From Roseovarius indicus (GTDB taxonomy: Bacteria > Pseudomonadota > Alphaproteobacteria > Rhodobacterales > Rhodobacteraceae), in assembly GCF_008728195.1 (NCBI RefSeq), contig NZ_CP031599.1:386821-450820 (forward strand): 64,000 nt of DNA. The letters are read 5' to 3'. Positions 50,028 through 58,244 of the stretch are shown piece by piece (the first letter of the stretch is position 1; each line of letters begins with the position of its first letter). The position numbers and the translations under genes are program-made. The notes beneath the pieces were generated by a model. It did not search any database, was not told the origin of the DNA, and was given only the letters and a program-made list of their open reading frames with translations.

Positions 50028-50324
50028 CTACTCGGCCGCGACATCGGCCGGGCGGTGGATATTCTGGGCGGTGGCCTTGGTTTTGGTACTGGTCTCGTCC
50101 GGCGCATCACCGACACCTGCTGATCCGCTGCGCCTGATCTCGCGAACAACCAGCGCCGCGCCGATTGCCGTGACGACCGCGGCAATTCCGCCGAGCCCCG
50201 TCAACCACCCGCCAATCCCGCCGAGAATGGCGGCAAGGATGAGGCCCCCGCCGCCACAGCAGATCACCATGATCGGCGCGGCAATGACGAAGGCCAGAAG
50301 CCCGCCCATGTGCTTGTCATCCAT
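50028..50324 (-). CDS. Small mer-operon membrane protein, 98 aa
   Basis: A 98-aa protein with two hydrophobic helices (LLAFVIAAPIMVICCGGGGLILAAI and TGLGGIAAVVTAIGAALVV) and a polar tail. The first helix contains a Cys pair beside a Gly run (ICCGGGG), an arrangement like MerT/MerF/MerC transporters. It lies between merP and merF and is likely another mercury-uptake or accessory protein. Confidence 0.65.
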   Translation of the reverse strand: MDDKHMGGLLAFVIAAPIMVICCGGGGLILAAILGGIGGWLTGLGGIAAVVTAIGAALVVREIRRSGSAGVGDAPDETSTKTKATAQNIHRPADVAAE

Positions 50325-50346
50325 GGCCCTACCCGTCCTTCCCTGC

Positions 50347-50652
50347 TCAGGAGTCCCCTGCCTGGAGCACCTCGGCCGGATAGCCGTTGGCCAGAACCGC
50401 CTCGATGATCATGTCGGGGTTGGCTGCCTGATCGTCGAAGGCCACGACGTAAGTGCCCGTGCCAAACTCCTCGCCTTCCTGGAAGTCAATGATTTCGACC
50501 GTGGGCACGCCGCGCATGGCCGCCGCGACGGTGAACGAACAGGTTGGGCAGGTAAGTTCGCCGACACCGACATTGATGCGCTGTTCATCAGCACTGGCGG
50601 GCATTGCGGCCAGAATTCCCAGGGTCGCGAGTGCGAGATAGAGATTTTTCAT
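50347..50652 (-). CDS. merP: Periplasmic mercury-binding protein MerP
   Basis: A 101-aa secreted protein: signal peptide (ending ASA), then an HMA-like domain with VGELTCPTCSFTV. The usual GMTCxxC motif is here GELTCPTC, keeping both Cys. It captures Hg(II) in the periplasm and hands it to MerT. It is spaced 12 bp from merT. Confidence 0.85.
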   Translation of the reverse strand: MKNLYLALATLGILAAMPASADEQRINVGVGELTCPTCSFTVAAAMRGVPTVEIIDFQEGEEFGTGTYVVAFDDQAANPDMIIEAVLANGYPAEVLQAGDS

Positions 50653-50664
50653 AGGTCGAGCCTT

Positions 50665-51072
50665 TCAGTAGGACAGGATGTAGGGTGTCAGGTAAGGGAA
50701 GATCATCGCCACGGCGACGATCGCGGTGGCAACCCAGAGAATGGATCGCATGAGTGTTCGGTTCATCGGACGCGCACAGGTGCCGTCGGCGCAGGCCTCA
50801 GCCGGGATCGGGCGATACGCCATGTAAAAGCCATAGCCGATGAAGGCGGCACTCAGCGCAAAAGTGATCCACTTGTATTGATAGAACGCACCCAACTGGG
50901 CAATGAACACGCCGGTGACGCCGAAACTCACCAGCACCAGCGGCAGGATGCAGCACGACGTCATAGCCAGCGCGCCCAGCACGCCAAGCCCGGTTGTCGC
51001 CCATGCCCTTTTGTCGGCTGCCGGGGTTTCGTCCATTGCCGTCTGGCGGCCTACGGAGGTGGTTTCAGTCAT
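50665..51072 (-). CDS. merT: Mercury transporter MerT
   Basis: A 135-aa inner-membrane protein with three helices. Helix 1 holds the vicinal Cys pair in ALAMTSCCILPLVLVSFGVTG; the later loop has CADGTCARP, the second Cys pair of MerT. It moves Hg(II) from MerP into the cytoplasm. The start may also be ATG at 51084. It is the first gene of the operon, directly after the MerR promoter. Confidence 0.9.
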   Translation of the reverse strand: MTETTSVGRQTAMDETPAADKRAWATTGLGVLGALAMTSCCILPLVLVSFGVTGVFIAQLGAFYQYKWITFALSAAFIGYGFYMAYRPIPAEACADGTCARPMNRTLMRSILWVATAIVAVAMIFPYLTPYILSY

Positions 51073-51105
51073 GGTTCGAATCATCCTTGCCTCAGTGATG
51101 ATCTC

Positions 51106-51136
51106 AATCTAGGGTCTGTAGCTGGTACAGGCTCAA
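51106..51136 (-). promoter_or_regulatory. MerR-controlled mer promoter
   Basis: Minus strand: TTGAGC, a 19-bp spacer with the inverted repeat CTGTA-N5-TACAG, and TAGATT. The overlong spacer with the dyad is the MerR signature. It lies between divergent merR and merT. Confidence 0.75.
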
Positions 51137-51147
51137 GGGGGTTTGGT

Positions 51148-51570
51148 GTGAATAATCATCACAGATCGGTGAAGGTCCTAAGGCGCGGAGATCTGGCCAA
51201 ACTGACCGGCTGCAACCTCGAGACCATTCGATACTACGAGAACATCGGCGTGATGCCCGAGCCGCCGCGCTCCAGCAAAAACTATCGTGTCTACGATGAC
51301 AGGCATGTCGCGCGTCTGCGCTTCATCATGCGCGCGCGCGAGCTGGGGTTCACGCTCGACGAAGTTCGCGATCTGCTCGCATTGGTCGATGGCGGGGCCC
51401 AGACCTGCGGCGAAGTGCAGGTTCTTGCGAATGCGCATCTCGCCTCGGTCCGCGCCAAGATCGCCGATCTCAAGCGCATCGAACACGTCCTGTCGTCCAC
51501 CGTGGCGCAATGCAGCGGAGACGATGTGCCCGAATGCCCCGTCATCGATGCGCTGACGGAGGTGGCCTAA
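51148..51570 (+). CDS. merR: Mercury-responsive regulator MerR
   Basis: A 140-aa MerR protein with winged helix LAKLTGCNLETIRYYENIG and the three Hg-binding cysteines in TCGEV, QCSGDD and ECPVID. It represses and, with Hg(II), activates the divergent mer operon. The likely start is the GTG at 51148, since no ATG precedes the conserved domain. Confidence 0.9.
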   Translation: MNNHHRSVKVLRRGDLAKLTGCNLETIRYYENIGVMPEPPRSSKNYRVYDDRHVARLRFIMRARELGFTLDEVRDLLALVDGGAQTCGEVQVLANAHLASVRAKIADLKRIEHVLSSTVAQCSGDDVPECPVIDALTEVA

Positions 51571-51873
51571 AAGGTGTGCTTGAGGAAATCCGCGGCAATC
51601 AAACCGGACAGTCCTTGGCTTCCGCGCTAGGAACACCGTGACCAATATCGCGGGCAGCGAAGAAACCCCGCTCAAACCGGCAACTAGCCATTTGACACCA
51701 CCTCCACGAATCAGGCTGTAGCTGGCCAAGCTGATCAACTCGGACAGGTGCAGGCAGAGAGATACCGCAAGATCCATCGCTCGATCCGGCGCCGCGGCTT
51801 CGAGGTGCTCACGCCTCTCCTGAAGGTCGCGTATTTTACTGGAAACTGAATGGCTGAAATCGCGCTTGGGCAT
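51571..51873 (-). pseudogene. Possible N-terminal gene fragment beside the mer operon
   Basis: From ATG 51873 an open frame gives a helical N-terminus (VSSKIRDLQERREHLEAAAPDRAMD), a hydrophobic stretch (LHLSELISLASYSLI) and a transmembrane-like segment (WLVAGLSGVSSLPAILVTVFLA). It then continues antisense into merR, where coding character ends. It may be the 5' part of a backbone gene cut when the mer operon was inserted. It could also be chance reading. Confidence 0.35.
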
Positions 51874-51898
51874 GTTCCTCTTCGCATTTAGGCAAATT

Positions 51899-52897
51899 CT
51901 AATTTGCTGTCCGCCACATTCGAAACCTTCCCTGCCCTGTTACCTCACGGACCAATCCCCTTTCTTCCATCCAGGTCAGGTTCCGCTGGACCGCCGCACG
52001 GCTGGTGCCGGTCAGGGTCTCGGCCATCGGTGCGGAGAGGAGCGGCCATTCGGTCAGCACGGCGCGCAAAGCCGGTGGAGTTTTGCCTGAGAGCGAGATC
52101 ATCTCTGCTTCTGTTCTCGCTGACCATGTCTCGATATCGTCTAAGTGCCGCATCGCGGTCAGGCAGGCAGTCTCCATCCCATCCAGCCAGCGAGCAAGAC
52201 GCTCCGGTGGTAAGCCCGACGCGCGCAGCCCCCCTGCCCCACCCATAGCTAGTGGTGCAAAGTTCGCTCCCTTTCCGTCGCTGGCCGTGATCCTTGCCGC
52301 GGTAACGGCTGCTTCGATCTGGTCGCCTTGTTGCCCGAGACCCGCCAAGCCCCAGAGGTGAAACCCCATGCAAGCCCGCGTGATCGGGTGTAGATGAACA
52401 GCTGATTTCATCACCTCCAGCCATCCGCCCGCGCGCTCCTCTAGCCGCTCGGTGGCATCCTCGATGTTCTCGGGATCGCGGCGGTCCAGAAAGGCCGCCA
52501 GATCGACCATCGGACCCGGACCACCCATCAGGCGGCGAACAGCCCAGCCAACTCTTGCCAAGGCATTCGGGTCATCCTGTGCGCCAGACAATCGCATTGA
52601 TATCCAAAGAGCGAGGCGGTCAGAACTCACCCGATCCCCCGCAAGCCAGCTGAGGTCTGCCGCCTCGATCAGTGCCAGTCTATGTCTCCAGCCATCCGGG
52701 CCACGCAGCAAGCGGTAATCCAGCGCACCCAGGCGTCCAGCCACCTTTGCCAGCCGCGCAGCCTGAGCCGCTTCCGCCTTTGCCCAGTCGTCGATGACAG
52801 CAATGTCGGACGGTTCCGCCCGTGGCCCGGGCGGCAAATCATCCGGTTCTTCTTCGAGCGGCCCCGGCAGGAACCAGTGTCGCATTTTCTTCACCAT
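51899..52897 (-). CDS. DUF1612/HTH-like plasmid protein, 332 aa
   Basis: A 332-aa cytoplasmic protein. It starts with an acidic/Pro-rich part (LPGPLEEEPDDLPPGPR) and has a mixed helical middle. It ends with a winged-helix-like region (LLSAPMAETLTGTSRAAVQRNLTWMEERGLVREVTGQGRFRMW). The C-terminal pattern, AVQRNL...REVTGQGRFR-x-W, is typical of the DUF1612/HTH proteins found on rhizobial and Rhodobacterales plasmids. Its DNA target is unknown. It reads away from tniA. Confidence 0.65.
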   Translation of the reverse strand: MVKKMRHWFLPGPLEEEPDDLPPGPRAEPSDIAVIDDWAKAEAAQAARLAKVAGRLGALDYRLLRGPDGWRHRLALIEAADLSWLAGDRVSSDRLALWISMRLSGAQDDPNALARVGWAVRRLMGGPGPMVDLAAFLDRRDPENIEDATERLEERAGGWLEVMKSAVHLHPITRACMGFHLWGLAGLGQQGDQIEAAVTAARITASDGKGANFAPLAMGGAGGLRASGLPPERLARWLDGMETACLTAMRHLDDIETWSARTEAEMISLSGKTPPALRAVLTEWPLLSAPMAETLTGTSRAAVQRNLTWMEERGLVREVTGQGRFRMWRTAN

Positions 52898-53045
52898 TTC
52901 AGCACATGATTATTACGTGATTTCTGGATGATACGGGGTAAGCACACATCATTTTTCAGCTTAAGGCTTCAATTTTGGCTACGTATTTCAGCAAGTGGCC
53001 GCCCTGTTGGCGCATGACCCAGCCGGTCTCGGAAGTTTCATATCG

Positions 53046-54680
53046 ATGACGTCCGGCGAAGCGCATGCCTCGGATGAAGCGTGGGCCAAGGCGACGCGTA
53101 CCGCGCGCGAGTTGGACCGGATTCTTGACGGAGCGGCGCCGGTGCGTGAGGCCGTGATGCGCGCGGCATCCGAGCTGCGGCTCTCGACACGCCAAGTCTA
53201 CAACTATCTGGCGCGGTATCGGGAAGAGCGCAGGGTATCGTCCCTTCTGCCGCGAAGGAGTGGAACAAGACAACCAAGGATCAACCCCGCAGTCGAGAAC
53301 ATCATCGCGGTGACCCTGCGGGAGATGTGGTTGCGCCCGGAGCAGCCGGACCTTACACCGATCGTTGAAGAGATCCGCACCCGCTGCGCAGAGGAAGGGC
53401 ACACTCCACCCGCCTATGTCACTGTCGCCCGGCGGATCCCCATTCTGTTCGCCCCGGAAGAAATTGCCCGCCGCCGCCTGTCGGATGGTAAACACCTGCA
53501 CCGGCTGAAGCCGCGACCGGGCTACATCCGGGCTAACCACGCGCTCGACGTTGTCCAGATCGATCACACGCCGGCAGACATCCAATTTGTTGAGGTGATT
53601 GATGACCACGGTGTCTTCGTTGGTCGTCCCTATCTGACCATCGCTGCAGATGTGGCCACGAGCGCGATCATCGGCTTCTGCCTGACCCTCGAGCGGCCGT
53701 CACGACTGTCTGTCGCGCTTTGTCTGGCGCACGCGATGTGCTGCAAGATTGACTGGCTGGCAGAACGCGGTATCGATCATGCCTGGCCGATGCACGGTCG
53801 CCCGAAGCAAATCGTCGTCGATTCCGCCAAGGAGTTCCAGAGCAGCACCTTCAGCAGAGGATGCGCGGACTATGGCATCGCCATACGCATGCGGAACAAG
53901 GGCACCGTGCATCGGGGCGGAGTCGTGGAACGCCTGCTTGGGAAAGTGAACACCGCGCTACGCGCCTTGCCCGGCAAGACGGGGCGTTCCATCGCGGATC
54001 GGGGCGACTATGCCTCGGAAGCGCGGGCACGGCTCAGCTTCGCGGATCTTGAACGCTGCATCGCGCTCGCGATCATCGACCACAACCTGAGCCAGAATGC
54101 GCGCAGGCTGACCGTTCCGGCGAAAGAGTGGGAAGATCGGTTCCAGCCGAAGGACCGGCCTATCGATGCGCCTGTCGATGTGCTGCTGAATTTCCTGCCA
54201 CGCAAGACGCGGAAAATTTCACCTCAGGGCATCAGTCTCTTCGCCATCGACTATTTCGAGCCCTGGCTTGGCCCGCTGGTTGCGCGTCGTGACCGGCTGG
54301 AGCCGCTCGATCTGTGCTATGATCCTCGCGACATCAGCCATGTCTACGTCAAGGATCCGGATACGCAGGCCTGGCGGCCGGTCAGGCGACGGGACGGACT
54401 GGCCGAGCCGATCACGCTTTGGCAGCACCAGGCGGATCGACAGCAGCGGCGTGAAATCCAGCGGCGCCCTGTGCAGGAGGCATCAGCCATCCGACGCGAA
54501 ATCGCAGCCACTGCTGCCGCCGCCAAAACCCCCAAAAGCCGGTTGAAGGAGATGACCCGCGCCCGGCATGCCACCGAGGCAAAGAAGCCTTATGCCGACT
54601 TCGCCGCGCCTTCCGTCCCGACCCAAGAAAAGCTCGATCCGGATCGCCCTCGGCGGGTCTTCCCTGTCGAGGATTGGTAG
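53046..54680 (+). CDS. tniA: TniA-like DDE transposase
   Basis: A 544-aa transposase of the Mu/Tn5053 type. The N-terminal HTH region has LRLSTRQVYNYLARYR; the catalytic core shows QIDHTPADI, IVVDSAKEF and a later GGVVERLLGK (D-D-E order). A Mu C-terminal beta-barrel follows (CYDPRDISHVYV). It is followed by tniB (1-nt gap after the stop) and tniQ, giving a complete transposition set. The ATG at 53046 is used; a GTG at 52995 is an earlier option. Confidence 0.85.
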   Translation: MTSGEAHASDEAWAKATRTARELDRILDGAAPVREAVMRAASELRLSTRQVYNYLARYREERRVSSLLPRRSGTRQPRINPAVENIIAVTLREMWLRPEQPDLTPIVEEIRTRCAEEGHTPPAYVTVARRIPILFAPEEIARRRLSDGKHLHRLKPRPGYIRANHALDVVQIDHTPADIQFVEVIDDHGVFVGRPYLTIAADVATSAIIGFCLTLERPSRLSVALCLAHAMCCKIDWLAERGIDHAWPMHGRPKQIVVDSAKEFQSSTFSRGCADYGIAIRMRNKGTVHRGGVVERLLGKVNTALRALPGKTGRSIADRGDYASEARARLSFADLERCIALAIIDHNLSQNARRLTVPAKEWEDRFQPKDRPIDAPVDVLLNFLPRKTRKISPQGISLFAIDYFEPWLGPLVARRDRLEPLDLCYDPRDISHVYVKDPDTQAWRPVRRRDGLAEPITLWQHQADRQQRREIQRRPVQEASAIRREIAATAAAAKTPKSRLKEMTRARHATEAKKPYADFAAPSVPTQEKLDPDRPRRVFPVEDW

Positions 54681-54681
54681 G

Positions 54682-55563
54682 GTGCCGGATCACCTCATGC
54701 CCGCCATAATCCCGCTCTTGCAGGCCGATGACGCAGTGCGGATCGCCCATGTTCGCGCGCCGCGCTGGATCAGCCATCCGGCCGCCGGCGCGGCGCATGA
54801 CGCGATGCGACTGCTGCTCGAGCGACCGCCATCGCTGCGCCCACGCGGTTTGCTGCTTGCCGGTCCCTACCACAACGGCAAGACCATGATCGCCGAACGC
54901 TTCGCCATCGAACATCTGCGTACCGCCGACCAGCAAAAGGTGTGGGTGATCCAGACCCGGGAAGGTGCAGGCCTGTCGCATTTCTATGCCAGCATCCTGT
55001 CCGGATTGCGCGCGCCACAAGCCGCGGGCTGGCGCAGCCTGTCCCGCGCCGGCGATCAGGTCGATCATCTTCTGGAGCGCCTGAAGCCGCGCCTTTTGAT
55101 CTTCGACGAGTTCCACAGCGCATTGCGCGGGCGGCGCCAGGATGTGAAGGCCATCTTCTCGTTCTTGCGGCGGATCGCACGGGTGCATGACATCTCACCA
55201 GTCCTTGTCGGCGAAATCGCGATCTACGATGCGGTGCATGACACCGACGAAATGGGCTCACGTTTCGATACGATCCCCATTCCACGATGGCCGTATGACG
55301 AGGAATTCGCGACGCTTCTCGACAGCCTGGAAGCCAGTCTGCCGCTCGCCGACACCTCCGATCTGTCGCGCGAACCCTTGGCGAAGATCATCCATGATCT
55401 GTCAGAGGGGCTGATCGGCGAGGTTGTCGAGATCGTCACCCGTGCCGCAGTGGCGGCAATCTCGCGCGGTGAGGGCCGGATCACGGGCGCAACCCTGTGG
55501 GACCTCGGCTATGTGCCTCTCTCGAGGCGCCGTAATTCCGCTTTGCGTCACGATATGACATGA
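54682..55563 (+). CDS. tniB: TniB-like AAA+ ATPase
   Basis: A 293-aa NTP-binding partner of TniA. Walker A is GPYHNGKTM, Walker B is LLIFDEFH, and a sensor-like segment VGEIAIYDAVHD follows. TniB-type ATPases choose the target and activate the transposase. The GTG at 54682 directly follows the tniA stop with a GAGG site. The stop overlaps tniQ by 4 nt. Confidence 0.85.
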   Translation: MPDHLMPAIIPLLQADDAVRIAHVRAPRWISHPAAGAAHDAMRLLLERPPSLRPRGLLLAGPYHNGKTMIAERFAIEHLRTADQQKVWVIQTREGAGLSHFYASILSGLRAPQAAGWRSLSRAGDQVDHLLERLKPRLLIFDEFHSALRGRRQDVKAIFSFLRRIARVHDISPVLVGEIAIYDAVHDTDEMGSRFDTIPIPRWPYDEEFATLLDSLEASLPLADTSDLSREPLAKIIHDLSEGLIGEVVEIVTRAAVAAISRGEGRITGATLWDLGYVPLSRRRNSALRHDMT

Positions 55564-56570
55564 GGTTTGGGCCGACCGAGATATCCGTCACATCTGCAGA
55601 GCGGTATGAAAGTGTGGCGGGAAGCCGTTGGCCAGTGAGCATTATGCCCGCACCAGGTGAACTTCTGTCGAGTTGGCTGCACCGCCTCGCCTACGCGAAC
55701 GGCATACCTCCGCACTATTTTGGCACGCTTCTCGGAGCGCCGGGTGAGAACTGGTCGGCGCGGCTTGATCGGGCGTTGCCCGATCGCATCCTGCAGTTTC
55801 TGCGAGAGCATACCGGCATACCCGTGGAAGACATCGCGGCTCTGACCATTGCCCCTGACCCTTTGGCTGTGCTGCGTTTGCCCCTGCGGGCATCGCCTCA
55901 GCAGAGTTGCGCACCCAGGAGGCAGGTTACCTGGCTGCAGTTCTGTCCCGCTTGTCTGACGGAAGACGAAACGCCCTATTTTCGCCGAGACTGGCGCCTC
56001 GCGACACGCGTTTCTTGCTTTCGCCACGGCTGCCGACTTCGGGACAGGTGCCCATCCTGCGGACAAGGATTGGCTCCGTTCAGCCAGAAGCGTCTTGTGC
56101 CGCATCAGATCTGCGCCTGGTGCGGCGCGGCCCTCTGCAAACGCATCCGTCCTGCCACCAATGGGGTTCGGCGTCTTGAGCGTCTGATCGACGATCTGCT
56201 TCGTCTGCAGGCATCAGGGCATCGAATGGCAGAGGGGCGATCACTCCCGGACCTTCTTGGATCAGCCTGCTTTCAATTTAGTCGACGGCCAATGTCCATC
56301 GCGCGCCTCTCTCATCGGGATCGCTATCAGCTGTTTCAGAAATTGGCGGAAGGGCGGTCGACGCCGTTCGAAAAGAGAAGAAGTTCCGCGATTATCTATT
56401 GGAAACGCGTCGTTCAGGCTGCGCCAGCTTGGAGCGGACTGGTCACATCTTTCAGCGATGCCGTCCTGCCTCGGCCCAAAGCTGGGCCTTGCTCTACCAC
56501 CGCTGGCCCGCATTTGGCGGATCTCGTTCAGGCGGCCGCGCGGCTCGATCAGCAGCGGCAAGCGCTGTAA
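55560..56570 (+). CDS. tniQ: TniQ-family protein
   Basis: A 336-aa TniQ protein with the typical N-terminal start of the domain (PGELLSSWLHRLAYANGI) and zinc-finger pairs FCPACL, CFRHGCRL, CPSCG and CAWCG. In Tn5053-type systems TniQ joins the transposition complex; related TniQ also works in CRISPR-associated transposons. No CRISPR or resolvase (TniR) gene is directly adjacent here. Confidence 0.85.
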   Translation: MRFGPTEISVTSAERYESVAGSRWPVSIMPAPGELLSSWLHRLAYANGIPPHYFGTLLGAPGENWSARLDRALPDRILQFLREHTGIPVEDIAALTIAPDPLAVLRLPLRASPQQSCAPRRQVTWLQFCPACLTEDETPYFRRDWRLATRVSCFRHGCRLRDRCPSCGQGLAPFSQKRLVPHQICAWCGAALCKRIRPATNGVRRLERLIDDLLRLQASGHRMAEGRSLPDLLGSACFQFSRRPMSIARLSHRDRYQLFQKLAEGRSTPFEKRRSSAIIYWKRVVQAAPAWSGLVTSFSDAVLPRPKAGPCSTTAGPHLADLVQAAARLDQQRQAL

Positions 56571-56586
56571 AAATTCCCGGTGAGTT

Positions 56587-57243
56587 TCAGGCGCGCGCGG
56601 CCAGCCCGGCATCATTCAGCTGTTCAGCATCTGGCAGGTCGCGCAAGCTCTCCAGCCCGAAAGCTGCGAGGAACGCGTCTGTGGTCACGAAGGTATAGGG
56701 GGCACCACGACGCGGCGCGCGCGGCCCAGTTCCAATCAGACCCTGCGCATGCAGCCTTCCGATCAGGTCCCGGCTGATCTCTTTGCCAAAGATGTCTTTG
56801 AGCCCATCGCGGGTGATCGGCTGGTGGTAGGCGATGGCCGCCAAAATCGCGACGTCGAACTCGTTCAGGTCCAGCAACTGGTCTCCGACATCCGCTGCGG
56901 CGCGGATCGCAGGCGCGTAAACAGGCCGCGTCCGGAACATCCACCCCCCTGCGACCATGGCAATCTCGAACGCCCGCCCTTCCAGATCAGCGGCAAGGTC
57001 TTCCAACAGCAGATCAACCGAAGTCCCCTGCCCCACTATGCGCGCCAGATCCTCGCGCGGTACAGGCGAGGCAGAGGCAAACAGCACCGCCTCGATCCGG
57101 CGCATCCATTCCCGCCAGCGCAACTCCGGTGGCAGGTCGAGCAACTCGCGATCAAGCTCAGCTTCTGGTCGATCCTTCGACTTCCTTTCCGGTCGCATGT
57201 CCGAACCGCGAAACCGGTTCCCACTTTCGCTGTCCATGCTCAT
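56587..57243 (-). CDS. scpB: ScpB-like SMC accessory protein
   Basis: A 218-aa protein with the winged-helix layout of ScpB: LRWREWMRRIEAVLFASASPVPREDLARIV, then NEFDVAILAAIAYHQPITRDGLKDIFG and RRGAPYTFVTTDAFLAAFGL. Chromosomal ScpB acts with SMC and ScpA in chromosome compaction. On plasmids it is found without smc/scpA, as here, next to a DUF1403 gene. Its plasmid role is unknown; it may recruit host SMC to the plasmid. Confidence 0.8.
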   Translation of the reverse strand: MSMDSESGNRFRGSDMRPERKSKDRPEAELDRELLDLPPELRWREWMRRIEAVLFASASPVPREDLARIVGQGTSVDLLLEDLAADLEGRAFEIAMVAGGWMFRTRPVYAPAIRAAADVGDQLLDLNEFDVAILAAIAYHQPITRDGLKDIFGKEISRDLIGRLHAQGLIGTGPRAPRRGAPYTFVTTDAFLAAFGLESLRDLPDAEQLNDAGLAARA

Positions 57244-57245
57244 GG

Positions 57246-58130
57246 CTACACCCCGTAGAGCCGGAATGTGTCGCGCCCGGTTAGCTCACGGACCGCGCCG
57301 AGATCGACAAGCCGGTCACAGAGCCGCCGCGCCGCGCGGTCCGGCAAAGGCAGGGCACTGGGCGCCACGGCGTCCTGCGTCAGGAATATTTTCACCGCCG
57401 CCCCTGCCCCCTTGGCCCGAAGCTTTGGTGCAACTCCTTTCAAAAGCGAAGCCCGACGCGCGAGATCGACAGCCAGACGCGCGGCCTCGACCGCGGATGC
57501 GGTCACTGCGCGATGACAGGCTAGGCGCAAATCGTCACCCCGCTTGCGCAGGTCTGTGCGTTTCAAACCCGCGGCCAGCAGCGGCACGACATGATCCCAA
57601 CCAAGCGCCTGGGCGAGGGCGGCGTCCGCGAGGATCAACGCCGGGACTTCGGCACGGGGTGCCTCCGTCAGGACAGCATCCAGCGCCATCGCGGCACGGG
57701 TCACCGGCGCTCCCTTCCCCGTATCGAGCCATGTAGCAATCTGGCCCAACTCCAAGATCGGCAAGGCTCGGCCCAGAGCCTTGATCGACACCGGCCGCTC
57801 CACCGCGCGACGCCAGGCAAGGTAAGTTTCCCCCGCGGGACCAGGTAGATCGCCAGGGCGCAGAAGATGAATCGCGTCGCGCAGCTCTGGGGCTCTTTCC
57901 GGACGACCAGAAAACCCGGCACATGCCTCGGCCGCTCGCAGCGCCAGCCGATCCCGCAACAAGGCTTTGGGGACCTCTTCGCGTCCCAACACAAGATGCA
58001 GGTGGTTCAGCGCCGCGCCTGATAAAAACGCCACATCTTCAAAGGCTTCAGGACGTGCCGAGGTGACCCATGCGGGCATCCGGGGTAGAGTGTCTGTGTC
58101 GATGGAGTGTTCCGGTCGGGCAAATGTCAT
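57246..58130 (-). CDS. DUF1403-family plasmid protein
   Basis: A 294-aa Ala/Leu/Arg-rich protein of mostly helical character. It starts about residue 18 with MPAWVTSARPEAFEDVAFLSGAAL and ends with DRAARRLCDRLVDLGAVRELTGRDTFRLYGV, a winged-helix-like end. The position just upstream of scpB (2-bp gap) is the usual context of DUF1403 genes on alphaproteobacterial plasmids, which supports the family call. The function is unknown. Confidence 0.7.
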   Translation of the reverse strand: MTFARPEHSIDTDTLPRMPAWVTSARPEAFEDVAFLSGAALNHLHLVLGREEVPKALLRDRLALRAAEACAGFSGRPERAPELRDAIHLLRPGDLPGPAGETYLAWRRAVERPVSIKALGRALPILELGQIATWLDTGKGAPVTRAAMALDAVLTEAPRAEVPALILADAALAQALGWDHVVPLLAAGLKRTDLRKRGDDLRLACHRAVTASAVEAARLAVDLARRASLLKGVAPKLRAKGAGAAVKIFLTQDAVAPSALPLPDRAARRLCDRLVDLGAVRELTGRDTFRLYGV

Positions 58131-58244
58131 GACTGAAGCCTAAACCATCGCGGCGCTTTGCTCCAGAAAATAGCACAGAAAACGCCTCGCTCTATCTTTT
58201 GCCATGATGTCCGATAATCTTGCATTATCGGGCGTAAAAATGAT

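Noticed and set aside
49963-51570. A 535-aa plus-strand frame ending in MerR
   Set aside because: Only the last 140 residues are MerR; the upstream part is antisense to merP, merT and the 98-aa gene, and the mer promoter lies within it.
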